In this document: positions 17,507 through 26,760 of the stretch, piece by piece
Numbering within the stretch: position 1 is the stretch's first letter
How the letters are laid out: each line of letters starts with the position of its first letter
From: a virus
Virus record (IMG/VR): IMGVR_UViG_3300002120_000006
Location: 12,298-59,308 of that record
Strand: one strand, 5' to 3'
Length of the DNA stretch: 47,011 nucleotides
Made by a program: the position numbers and the translations under genes
The notes under the pieces: generated by a model
Told to the model about the DNA's origin: nothing
Database searches by the model: none
What the model saw: only the letters and a program-made list of their open reading frames with translations

Positions 17507-19513
17507 ATGGCAACATCTGGTCCTCTTGGCGACCAAATTCAAATGATATTGAATTTGTGGGTCAAAACTACGGATGAACACAAACTCAAGGAACTATCAC
17601 GTAGTTTAAATCAACTATCAAAAGCAGAGGACAATATAACTAAAACAACTTCCAGAATGTCCATTGCGACAAACATTGCACGTATCAATCAGCGTGACTT
17701 TGGTTCTACACTGTTGATTCAGGGTATTCAAGCCCGGAGAGCAAGGGAAGAATTGGAACAGGGGTTCTTTACTTTTGAAAAGTTGACACAGCAAGTTACC
17801 GTTTTAGACGAAGAAATGAGAGGTTTGAGAGGTACAGTTGCAAGGACGGCCAACCAGATAGCACAGGATTTTGGTCTAGTACGTGAAGAAGCTGCCCAAG
17901 CACTCGTTAATGTCACAGCCTTGGGTATTGAATTTGAGGATGCCACGAGGATTGTCCGTATTGCAGCCCAAGGTGCCGCTGCGGGTATGGGTTCGATAGA
18001 CAATGCAGCTACATTATTGATTACCACGAATAGACAATTCGGGCTATCTATAGAGGATTCCGCCTCCACGATGGCCAAATTAGTTGCCGTATCCAACGAA
18101 ACATCATTCAATATTGACGACATGAAACAAGCTCTATCCACGGCTGGACCCGCTGCGGCGACATTAGGATTTAGTCTGGAAGAAACAGCTTCCGCCATGG
18201 CTATCATGCGAGATGCTGGTCTAGATGCATCAGAAGCAGGTACGGCAATGCGTAATTTCCTTATTCGTATCCAAGACCCGACATCTGAAGCAGGGAAATT
18301 GTTAGAAGAATTAGGAATAGAGACAACGGATTCAGGAGGCAATTTCCTAGATTTGCTTACAATATTGGATAATGTTGGAAAGGGGATGGAAGATTTAACA
18401 GAGGCAGAACGATTACAAACCCAAGCAACCATCTTTGAAATCCGTGGCCAGCAATTATTGAACATTGAGCGTATGCGTGGGCGTGGTCAATTAACTGATT
18501 TGATTAATGAAGTACAAAAATATAATGATGAACAAGTGGCCGAACATTTCCTATCTGATAAATCGTCTCAAATGACATCGACATTGGGCGCTCAATTTAA
18601 TAGGATGAAAGCGAGATTGGCAGAAGTCAATGATGCATATGCCCAAGCATTAATTCCTACAGAAATCTTTTTTATTGATGTACAAGCCAGACTAAAAAAT
18701 ACATTCGTTGCATTGCCGGGGCCGATGAGGGATATTGTCGGTGGGTTGATTGTATTAGGTAGTGAATTTGGTGTTGCAGCAGGACAGACAGCATTGTTAT
18801 TGGTTAACTTATCTGTATTATGGGAGAAAATGGGTCCAAGGATAATCAAGACATTATCATCGTTGGGAATAAATGTAACTGGTTTAGGAGCTAAAATTGA
18901 TGCATTAAAACTCAAATGGAATACAGCGATGTCTGGTATGGAATTCAATACCCAGAAATTCAGACGTTCATTGGCTGCTGTGGGATTGGCAGCAGCCGCC
19001 GCAGTAACAGGAATGCTAGCAATGCAAGAACAAGAACCGGGAATGCGGGCCTTTTTATCAGCATTGACTGGTTTGGAAGCTGCGTTGGCCGTAACGATGA
19101 TGATAAGTGCAGTTGCTAAATCTATTTCTGCCCATGCGTTGATTCCTATTGTTGGAGTTGGTATTGGTGTAGCATTGGGGACTTATGCATTAGCGCAATT
19201 TGCTGCTGCCAAGAGAACAGCAGAAGGAGTAGTAAATTCACAATATGGTGGTCTTTTCCCTGCAAGGCCAGGGAGTGGTACATTAGCCCGTGTTGGTGAA
19301 GGTGCAGGACCTGAGATTGTATCTCCTATACCAACCATGCGAGAGACTTTCAGAGAGGTAATAAGAGAAACAGGTGGTTCTGTGACCATAAATCCAACTA
19401 TCCATGTGGCCCCATTCACATCAATAAACAGAAATGCTTTGGATGTTCTGATAAAATCTATGACAAAGGAAACAATAAATGAATTACGACGAAGGGGAGT
19501 GACCATGAGATGA
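17507..19513 (+). CDS. Tail tape measure protein (668 aa)
   Basis: Residues about 95-330 match the TP901-type tape-measure core: repeated A-x-x-L-x-x-x-T-x-x-F-G-L motifs (DFGLVREEAAQALVNVTALG, NRQFGLSIEDSAS, TLGFSLEETASAMAIMRDAG) and GTAMRNFLIRIQDPTSEAG. Hydrophobic helices occur at about 480-570, as expected for the part that contacts the membrane at DNA delivery. With the usual ~0.15 nm per residue, tail length would be about 100 nm, moderately short. GAGG precedes the ATG. The stop overlaps the next start as ATGA. Confidence 0.9.
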   Translation: MATSGPLGDQIQMILNLWVKTTDEHKLKELSRSLNQLSKAEDNITKTTSRMSIATNIARINQRDFGSTLLIQGIQARRAREELEQGFFTFEKLTQQVTVLDEEMRGLRGTVARTANQIAQDFGLVREEAAQALVNVTALGIEFEDATRIVRIAAQGAAAGMGSIDNAATLLITTNRQFGLSIEDSASTMAKLVAVSNETSFNIDDMKQALSTAGPAAATLGFSLEETASAMAIMRDAGLDASEAGTAMRNFLIRIQDPTSEAGKLLEELGIETTDSGGNFLDLLTILDNVGKGMEDLTEAERLQTQATIFEIRGQQLLNIERMRGRGQLTDLINEVQKYNDEQVAEHFLSDKSSQMTSTLGAQFNRMKARLAEVNDAYAQALIPTEIFFIDVQARLKNTFVALPGPMRDIVGGLIVLGSEFGVAAGQTALLLVNLSVLWEKMGPRIIKTLSSLGINVTGLGAKIDALKLKWNTAMSGMEFNTQKFRRSLAAVGLAAAAAVTGMLAMQEQEPGMRAFLSALTGLEAALAVTMMISAVAKSISAHALIPIVGVGIGVALGTYALAQFAAAKRTAEGVVNSQYGGLFPARPGSGTLARVGEGAGPEIVSPIPTMRETFREVIRETGGSVTINPTIHVAPFTSINRNALDVLIKSMTKETINELRRRGVTMR

Positions 19514-21681
19514 CGGATTATGATATCAAATTAAACTCAGGAACAGAATTGAGCGCACTTTTGTCTCTTGGCGAATTCTCTGAAATAACCAAAAATAAAA
19601 CACTTTTTATCAGTGATTCTACAACATTGACATTGAATACTAACATACATGCAAATTCTATATTTGTTGGGACCGATGGCACTACACTATCGAACGAAAC
19701 AGGTACATTAAAATTACAATCACCATATCAGATTACATTTCCAGATGTACATCCTTTGACGGTTGACCCTCGTATCATATGGGCCACGGATGGGAGCAGA
19801 GAAGTAGATAGAGGCTCTGGTGTAAAAATAGATGATTTATCTGGGAATGGAAATTATGGTACACGAGGTTCAGGAACATATCAAACAGGCCCATGGCATA
19901 TTGCAGGTTTACAACTTTTATATGATATGCAGACTTTAGTAGAATCAGGCGCAAGTGTAGGTAAGATGAAAGATTTATCTGGTAATGCAAGACATGGAAG
20001 TTTCACTTCTGGTTGCATAACAGTAAAAGGTAAATTTGGGCAAGCGCAAGAATATAGAATAAATGATGATTATGGTGGACTTGTAAATGCATTCATTGAG
20101 AGTACGGATTTAGACCTATCACTTCCATTTTCATTAAGTGCATGGGTATATCGAAAACCTCAGACTGACACAATAGGCAGGATAATTGATAAGGGAACAA
20201 ATTATATATTAGCAATAAAGAATGACGGTGCTCTACATTTCCAGTTTACAGATGCTGGTCCTACAACTAGGATAGCTACTACAGCAGCATCTACAGTTCC
20301 TCTAAATACATGGACGCATGTTATCGTAAAAGTTGTAGCAAATACGACAAACACAGATGTAACTTTTTATGTCAATGGGGCACAAGTAGGATCAACTCAA
20401 ACATTGACGAATCAACCTACATTAAATAATACATTAGTACGTATAGGATCACATAATGGTGGTGAATTGTTTCAAGGAATTTTAGATGATGTTTCTATTT
20501 TTAATACTGCATTAACAGCAAAGCAGATTAGAATATTATCTGAAACTGGTTATATTGACTATGGATGGTATTTTGACTTTGATGCAAATGGCAGAATAGA
20601 TGTGACCAATACACAAATATTAAATCCTAAAAAGTTAACAATCTTATTTTGGTTAAAGAGATTTACTGATGGTTCAGGAGAATTTAGTATTGTCAGAAAA
20701 ACACCATCAGCCGCTCCTCCAATTAGTGGATTTGAATTATTACTGACAAACTCGAACAAAGTTAAATTTACTATAGCTAATGATGCAACATCAAAAGATT
20801 TGCTTCGTTCTACTTCTTCTAGTGGGTCTGTTACATCTGGTTCATGGAAACATGTTGCTGTTACGTATAATGGAACTAGTTTAAGAATATATATCGATGG
20901 TGTGTTGGATGTAGAGAGGACATATGACACATTTTTAGGTATACAAGAAAATACATCTAATTTATTATTCGGCAATTCTGGAAATGATTACATATTAGAT
21001 GAGTTTTATATGTTTAATGAAGCCTTAACCCCATCAGAGATATGGGCCTATAAGACTCTTTCAGAGAGTTCCGTGGGTAAGATGATTGGTCTTACTGTCT
21101 CAGAATCTGGCAATGTCATAACGGATACGACAACGAATCCTATATCCTTTGGTGCAGAATCCAACTTATATCCTACATTTACCGCAGAGAATGAAAATCC
21201 ACGTTATCGATATGATATGTTTGTACAGGGGACAGGATGGACAGCATCACATTATCTATTACGTGGTCATTCAGTTGGATTCGTATTGCAATCGACTACA
21301 TCGGGACTCAACGAGGATTTTATGTTTAATTATATACCGGAAGATATCCTGTCTATCAATGACAGTGGTGTTGACCCGCCAATAACTAATATTATCAATA
21401 GATTGGGCAATGTTAGTAGAATCAAGAAGATAGGTTATTCACCCAGAGAAGTTTCATTTGCTCTACGTTTGAGTTTAGAGGATTCTAGTGGTCTTTCATT
21501 ATATCGTAGATTCGAACAATTGGGTTCCACAACATATAAGGAATCTGATATATTCAATATTATCACAGACAAGAATGTGTTAATAGGATATCAACTGACT
21601 AATATAGATATATCACCAATTCAAAGTTCCAGATATAAATTAGTAGATATCAGCATATCATTTACTAAAAGAGTATTATAA
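19510..21681 (+). CDS. Distal-tail-like protein with two LamG-like inserts (723 aa)
   Basis: Coupled to the tape measure by ATGA. Residues about 135-345 and 350-520 are two LamG/concanavalin-like domains, recognised by their typical strands (LSLPFSLSAWVYRK, WTHVIVKV, VTFYVNGAQVG; then SGSWKHVAVTYNGTSLRIYIDGVLD). The first 100 residues and the last 170 (INRLGNVSRIKKIGYSPREV ... KLVDISISFTKRVL) look like the flanking distal-tail core. The gene after the tape measure normally encodes the distal tail protein, so the lectin-like domains were probably inserted to bind host glycans. GGGGAGTGA lies upstream. Confidence 0.65.
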   Translation: MTDYDIKLNSGTELSALLSLGEFSEITKNKTLFISDSTTLTLNTNIHANSIFVGTDGTTLSNETGTLKLQSPYQITFPDVHPLTVDPRIIWATDGSREVDRGSGVKIDDLSGNGNYGTRGSGTYQTGPWHIAGLQLLYDMQTLVESGASVGKMKDLSGNARHGSFTSGCITVKGKFGQAQEYRINDDYGGLVNAFIESTDLDLSLPFSLSAWVYRKPQTDTIGRIIDKGTNYILAIKNDGALHFQFTDAGPTTRIATTAASTVPLNTWTHVIVKVVANTTNTDVTFYVNGAQVGSTQTLTNQPTLNNTLVRIGSHNGGELFQGILDDVSIFNTALTAKQIRILSETGYIDYGWYFDFDANGRIDVTNTQILNPKKLTILFWLKRFTDGSGEFSIVRKTPSAAPPISGFELLLTNSNKVKFTIANDATSKDLLRSTSSSGSVTSGSWKHVAVTYNGTSLRIYIDGVLDVERTYDTFLGIQENTSNLLFGNSGNDYILDEFYMFNEALTPSEIWAYKTLSESSVGKMIGLTVSESGNVITDTTTNPISFGAESNLYPTFTAENENPRYRYDMFVQGTGWTASHYLLRGHSVGFVLQSTTSGLNEDFMFNYIPEDILSINDSGVDPPITNIINRLGNVSRIKKIGYSPREVSFALRLSLEDSSGLSLYRRFEQLGSTTYKESDIFNIITDKNVLIGYQLTNIDISPIQSSRYKLVDISISFTKRVL

Positions 21682-21693
21682 TGAGGAAATAAG

Positions 21694-24600
21694 ATGCCGT
21701 ACCCGCAAGCATGGAGATTTCTTATAAGGCCACAGGGATATAAGGAATTGTTTGGCCAGCCTGCACCAACAAGTTTGGAACACTCTAGTTGGACTGTAAT
21801 TCATAAAAAGAAAAGCGGAGAGAATTATAATCCTGCATGGGTATTGATAGAAGATACAAAAATAACAGGTTCTGCTTCAAATGGTACGATATATGATGAC
21901 CGTCTAGTATCCAGAGAATTCAAATTAGGTTCTAGGAATTTCACGTTTACTTTTGATTTGGCAATACCGCTAGTAACGAGTGGCAATTTGTCTGTTGGTC
22001 TTATTCATACGTCAGCACCGAGCACAGGTACAACAAATGAGTTTAAGAATTGCATATGGCTTAATTTCTCTAGTGATGTTAGTAATGGTTATGTTACATT
22101 ACGTGCAGCAGATACTACCACAACAGTATCATCCTCAGCAATCACTATTACATCCTTAGCCACAGAGAAATACTATACGCTTCAAAGAAATGGCAATACA
22201 ATCACATTGACGATATATACAGACAGTGGGCGAACTACGCAATTTGCCACACAATCAATCAACATATCATCGTTATCTATACATAATCTGAATTATATAC
22301 AGTTTGCGAATTATCCAGATGATGCTTCCTTTCCTTATACTGGTTTCAATGGTGAATTTAAAAACATCAAACTTGTAATAGACAAGTATATCGATATCAA
22401 TGAAAATTCTATATCGGGCCTAATGGACTTTAATCTAAATATCAGTAAAGATAAAGTAAAGACATTAGACCTGCAATTTGATGATTCGAATGATTTGTTA
22501 AGAGACATAGAATCCAGTGATGAAGTTCTTGCATGGCTCGATAATACATCTGATGGTCTTGTTCTTTCATATGATATGGAAAGCAAAGATGTAGATGGAA
22601 AGATGATAGATTTTTCTGGTAATGATTTCAATGGGACCATTACTGGCACTTCGTTAGTTGTTGGCAAAGTAGAACAGGGAACAGATTTTACTGTTAATAC
22701 ACATAATATATCCATATCTAATAATTCTACATTAAATTTGGGAACTAATTTTACATTAGCAACTTGGGTTAAAGTGGATACTCTAACGAACAATGCTACA
22801 ATCTTTAGGAAGATAATATCTACGCCTACTAGGGGATATCTATTACGTATACAGACAAATGGCTCTATCAATGCAGAGATATGGAATAATGGAAATGAAA
22901 CAGATTTTGTGACAGCAACGGGGGTTATAACAACAGGGATATTTTATCATATCATATTTACTCATGATAATGGTACTGGAAAAATATATGTAAATGGTAA
23001 GGAAATTGCTGTAACAAAGACTGGGACACAGACACAGCCAGAAGCGCATACAAATTCATTACTGATAGGGAAATCAGAAGGAGGGACTACTGAAACAATA
23101 GATGGTATTATTGATGAAGCTGTCATATATAGTCGTACATTATCTTCGACTGAAATAAGGGATTATTATGACAGAGCAGGAAGATGCCCTAAATTATATT
23201 TTGATGGTATTGTAGAGAATCTAAACAGAAAGAATGAAAATGTTTCAATAGAAGCTTCAGATAATTTGAATGAATTGACTGGCACAGAATTATATGATTT
23301 AATTGTCGAAGGACAGACATTAATTGCTACAAAGGGCGGTACATCTGACATCATAGCACATAGTTTTGGGACGTTTGAATCTCGAAGAATAGATACGATA
23401 CAAAATGGCGTATATAGAAAAGCCACAGTTACTCCTATTTTGGATTCTAATGGCGGATTATTATTAGATTCAACTTATAATGTAGAAAATATATATGTCG
23501 GTATCAATAAGGGATGTTCTAGTGTACCTGTGGGCAGTGAAATATTTGAATCGAATCTAAGTAATACGAATAGAGTGGATTTTGCTTTTACGGCGCAAAG
23601 TACAAGGATAAATTCAATCACTATTTTTCTTAATGTAAATTTAACAAATCTATCAACACAACATCTTTTAGTCAAATTATATGGAAATAAAGAAAACACA
23701 AGTACAGATGCTAAAGACATACCCGATACAGCCCGTACTATTATTTCAAAGACACACACATTTACAACAAGTGATAATATTGGCGATTTCATGCCAATAA
23801 CCATAGATTTGACAGGTGCTACATGGAATGAGGAATTAACTAAAAATGCAAAATATTGGTTTTCATTCATGACAGATTTTGTTGCTGGAACCCCTCCACT
23901 AATAAGAATCATGTTTTCTAACGCAGAATTTGAAATAAACACTGAGGTCCATGATAATCTTGGAGGGATAGATTCTTGGTATCGATATTTTTCTGCTCTT
24001 AAGAGTATTGTATATGACGATTTAGATGAAAGTTCTGAAGAACAATTGAATACTGAGTATACGATTAAATATTCAGATAATTATGTGGGTCTTCCAGTTA
24101 GTGATATATCAACGGGTACATGGACAACAACTCCCCTGTACCAAAAAATAGATGATGTGGTTATTAGTGATGCAGATTTTATAACTTGCAGTGGAATCAA
24201 AACAGCAGATACTGCCAACGTATTGTTATCTAATCTTGCGAATCCAAATACAAATATAAATCATACATTTACATTTAGGGCAAGAAAGAGCGCAATTGGA
24301 ACAATAACACTCCTTGTTAGACTGGTTGAAGGGGCGTCTATTAGAGCCTCTTATACGCCCACATTGACAACATCCTTTGCTACTTATTCGTATACATTAT
24401 CTACCGCCGAAGCAGATTCGATAGAAAACTATGGTGATTTAAAATTATTATTTTTATATACAGGTGATAATGCTTCCTCGTCTGTAGATGTATCATATGC
24501 TCAATTCTCACTCCCATTAGGTTGGCATTTAGAATGGAGATTAAGTCCAGATAAGTTTAATTGGTCTGAGATTTTACTTCCCGGCGGTAGTCAAAATGAG

Positions 24601-26205
24601 GTTATTTTCAACTTGCCGAATCATATTGTGATGGGTTATTATTATACAAAGAAATCAATGGTATTGAAAAATATCATAGAACGCATATTACGGAAAACAA
24701 AAAGACTAAGAGGACAATATTCTGGGAGATCGACAACACAAAATATTGGTCTATATTACGCACAGGGTAATACATTGTTAGAGAATATACGTAAACTATG
24801 TAATATAAGTAATTCACAGTATATCAATAAATATAGTAATATAATAACAATCGAGGATGCAAAGACCCGTTCTACATTATATAATGGTACGATGGAACAA
24901 AATACGGGTTGGACATATAGACAATCCGTGGGCAGTAATGGCATCAATGATGGATATATTGGAATTGCAAGGACAGGCAGCAGAGCTTATCGTTTACGCA
25001 TTGGGACGATAGCAGCATCAGAAACGGTGGAAATATATCAGGACATAGATAATTGGAGTGGAGATGTTTCAGCATGGTGCAAGATAAATACAGTCGATGT
25101 AAGTTGGACAGTAAAAATAGAAAAGGAAGATTATGGTGGTGGTGGAACGAGAAGCACAGTTGCCTCCATATCACCAACGACAACAGATTATACTAAATTA
25201 TCTGGTTCTGTTTCGAATATAAAATTCAGATTGATTCTGTCTTTAACGAAAGGGACAGACCCCTTGGAATTCCCAGAAACTAATTATGTGGATATCGATG
25301 ATGTATATCAAGGCCCTGTTTATTATGGTTTCAAGGATGGTTTTGCCACTAATGTCGGTCAGGACCCATTACAAGAAATATTCATTGGGTATGACAATCT
25401 ATCTCGGGAGGGGGAATTGGATAAAATAGTGAATCTTGGTGTTGTAACTGAAGAAACACAAAAATCATCATCTTTTAATAATAAGATTCCTATTTCTGCG
25501 TCTAAGAATATTAAATTATATGATAAATTTGGTCCTCGTGTTTCATTCAGAAAAGTAGGAAATATGAAACAAAGCGAAGATAGATATCTTGCAGCGAAGG
25601 CATTATTAAATACAGAATTCGAGGAAACCATATCTTTCCAAGTTTCAAATCAAATGGCGTTCTTGCTTGGTCAATCTATTTACGTTCTAGACCCTAATAC
25701 AAACATCAATGAATGGTCTTATTATAATATAGATAATGTTGTAATCGGGCCACATACAACAAAAATCAATAGTATTGAAATTAAGGCATTAGATATAAAT
25801 TATATACAGGCAATCAAAGAAAAAACAGAAGACGATACAACGATGGATGAAACGGAAACATTGTCCAAAACACTGAAATATATGGTTATAATGGACACAC
25901 AATTAGGAACAGGTAGTTCTATTGGTACTATATCATATGCAAAAATCTATTATGGTGCAACTGAATTCAAATCAAGATTGTATAATGTCCCAGATATTGG
26001 CGTCCATGTGTTTGAGTTCAAAAAGAAGGATACTCCGACGACATTCACTACAAATACGTATATGACCAAAATAGACATATTCAATACATTAGACGAGAAA
26101 GTGGGTTCGGCCACATTCTCATTGGGGGATCGTTTCGTGAAAACCAAGAATATGAACCTGATTATCATTCTATTTGACCGTAGGGTGTTGTTAGGTCTGA
26201 CGTAA
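21694..26205 (+). CDS. Very large tail-tip hub protein with LamG-like inserts (1503 aa)
   Basis: The longest protein in the window. Residues about 35-235 are a concanavalin-like beta-sandwich (RNFTFTFDLAIPL ... YYTLQRNGNTITLTIYTD). After a hub-like segment (LMDFNLNISKDKVKTLDLQF) comes a LamG domain at about 285-490 (TNFTLATWVKVD, IIFTHDNGTGKIYVNGKE). Then YFDGIVENLNRKNENVSIEA, typical of baseplate-hub beta domains, follows. The C-terminal third contains LLENIRKLCNISNSQYINKY and a hub-like YYNIDNVVIGPHTTKINSIEI segment. It is the last gene of the arm. The likely role is the central tail hub/adhesin. GAGGA lies before the ATG. Confidence 0.7.
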   Translation: MPYPQAWRFLIRPQGYKELFGQPAPTSLEHSSWTVIHKKKSGENYNPAWVLIEDTKITGSASNGTIYDDRLVSREFKLGSRNFTFTFDLAIPLVTSGNLSVGLIHTSAPSTGTTNEFKNCIWLNFSSDVSNGYVTLRAADTTTTVSSSAITITSLATEKYYTLQRNGNTITLTIYTDSGRTTQFATQSINISSLSIHNLNYIQFANYPDDASFPYTGFNGEFKNIKLVIDKYIDINENSISGLMDFNLNISKDKVKTLDLQFDDSNDLLRDIESSDEVLAWLDNTSDGLVLSYDMESKDVDGKMIDFSGNDFNGTITGTSLVVGKVEQGTDFTVNTHNISISNNSTLNLGTNFTLATWVKVDTLTNNATIFRKIISTPTRGYLLRIQTNGSINAEIWNNGNETDFVTATGVITTGIFYHIIFTHDNGTGKIYVNGKEIAVTKTGTQTQPEAHTNSLLIGKSEGGTTETIDGIIDEAVIYSRTLSSTEIRDYYDRAGRCPKLYFDGIVENLNRKNENVSIEASDNLNELTGTELYDLIVEGQTLIATKGGTSDIIAHSFGTFESRRIDTIQNGVYRKATVTPILDSNGGLLLDSTYNVENIYVGINKGCSSVPVGSEIFESNLSNTNRVDFAFTAQSTRINSITIFLNVNLTNLSTQHLLVKLYGNKENTSTDAKDIPDTARTIISKTHTFTTSDNIGDFMPITIDLTGATWNEELTKNAKYWFSFMTDFVAGTPPLIRIMFSNAEFEINTEVHDNLGGIDSWYRYFSALKSIVYDDLDESSEEQLNTEYTIKYSDNYVGLPVSDISTGTWTTTPLYQKIDDVVISDADFITCSGIKTADTANVLLSNLANPNTNINHTFTFRARKSAIGTITLLVRLVEGASIRASYTPTLTTSFATYSYTLSTAEADSIENYGDLKLLFLYTGDNASSSVDVSYAQFSLPLGWHLEWRLSPDKFNWSEILLPGGSQNEVIFNLPNHIVMGYYYTKKSMVLKNIIERILRKTKRLRGQYSGRSTTQNIGLYYAQGNTLLENIRKLCNISNSQYINKYSNIITIEDAKTRSTLYNGTMEQNTGWTYRQSVGSNGINDGYIGIARTGSRAYRLRIGTIAASETVEIYQDIDNWSGDVSAWCKINTVDVSWTVKIEKEDYGGGGTRSTVASISPTTTDYTKLSGSVSNIKFRLILSLTKGTDPLEFPETNYVDIDDVYQGPVYYGFKDGFATNVGQDPLQEIFIGYDNLSREGELDKIVNLGVVTEETQKSSSFNNKIPISASKNIKLYDKFGPRVSFRKVGNMKQSEDRYLAAKALLNTEFEETISFQVSNQMAFLLGQSIYVLDPNTNINEWSYYNIDNVVIGPHTTKINSIEIKALDINYIQAIKEKTEDDTTMDETETLSKTLKYMVIMDTQLGTGSSIGTISYAKIYYGATEFKSRLYNVPDIGVHVFEFKKKDTPTTFTTNTYMTKIDIFNTLDEKVGSATFSLGDRFVKTKNMNLIIILFDRRVLLGLT

Positions 26206-26230
26206 TATATACTTCTATTCTAGACAACAA

Positions 26231-26291
26231 TGTACATTTTAGTACACTGTAAGTATGTATAACAGGTCTATTTTAGGGCGTTTTAAGACCT
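26231..26291. terminator. Possible bidirectional terminator in the convergent junction
   Basis: The 94-nt space between the converging arms (26206-26299) is non-coding. It holds two inverted repeats: TGTAC/GTACA with a 6-nt loop (26231-26246) and AGGTCT/AGACCT with a 16-nt loop (26264-26291), both with T- or A-rich runs nearby. They could end transcription from both arms. The stems are short, so the call relies mostly on location. Confidence 0.4.
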
Positions 26292-26299
26292 CATTTAAT

Positions 26300-26509
26300 T
26301 CAGGCTGTATCTTTCATCATCTGATTAAATTTAGCCATGTATTCCTCACCTAATACGTTCTTAAGAGGGTATAGGCGATGACCACAGAAGGCACAGAACG
26401 TATAATTACCTGTCTGCCCCAAGACCCATACTCCATTGTGCTTATAACAGGATGGGCATATCTTCTTATTCTCCAATCCTCCACTTCCTTTGGGTCGCCC
26501 CCTTGTCAT
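26300..26509 (-). CDS. Small zinc-ribbon protein (69 aa)
   Basis: MTRGRPKGSGGLENKKICPS at the start, with CPSC and CAFCGH 18 residues apart, a four-cysteine zinc ribbon after a basic Arg/Gly-Lys stretch that resembles an AT-hook-like core (T-R-G-R-P-K-G). It may bind DNA or RNA. The start at 26509 is chosen because it follows the previous stop as TGATATG with GGGGGGA upstream; a longer frame back to 26590 would overlap that gene heavily. It is the last gene of the right arm. Confidence 0.65.
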   Translation of the reverse strand: MTRGRPKGSGGLENKKICPSCYKHNGVWVLGQTGNYTFCAFCGHRLYPLKNVLGEEYMAKFNQMMKDTA

Positions 26510-26510
26510 A

Positions 26511-26756
26511 TCAAGTCCCCCCACATTCTCTGTTATCCCCACATTCTTCGCACCTATCATACTGACAATGCCATCCTTCCCCACGCTCATATTTCAAAAA
26601 ATGTAAAAATGGTTTGAACCATCCCTTATTATCTTCGCCATCCTGTATATTATATTCCTCTTGGTCCAAATAATTCAATAGACCGTCTATCTGCTCGTCC
26701 GTAAAATGATAATGGTCACTTGGGCCTCTACAACCACATGCTCTCGGTTTATTCAT
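26511..26756 (-). CDS. Cysteine-rich small protein (81 aa)
   Basis: Begins MNKPRACGCRGPSDHYHFTD, with a C-G-C pair, and ends with CQYDRCEECGDNRECGG, so a zinc site formed by the two ends is likely. The middle is an acidic helix (DEQIDGLLNYLDQEEYN). The ATG lies 4 nt after the polymerase stop, which decides the start over a Met 19 codons upstream. Function unknown. It sits between DNA polymerase and another zinc-ribbon gene. Confidence 0.65.
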   Translation of the reverse strand: MNKPRACGCRGPSDHYHFTDEQIDGLLNYLDQEEYNIQDGEDNKGWFKPFLHFLKYERGEGWHCQYDRCEECGDNRECGGT

Positions 26757-26760
26757 ATTC

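Noticed and set aside
17728-18465. 245-codon frame on the opposite strand of the tape measure gene
   Set aside because: It mirrors a real, well-conserved TP901-type tape measure on the + strand and has no recognisable domain or ribosome-binding site.
22335-22871. 178-codon minus-strand frame inside the large hub gene
   Set aside because: Shadow of a clearly coding + strand gene; no motif, and the whole left arm is transcribed on the + strand.
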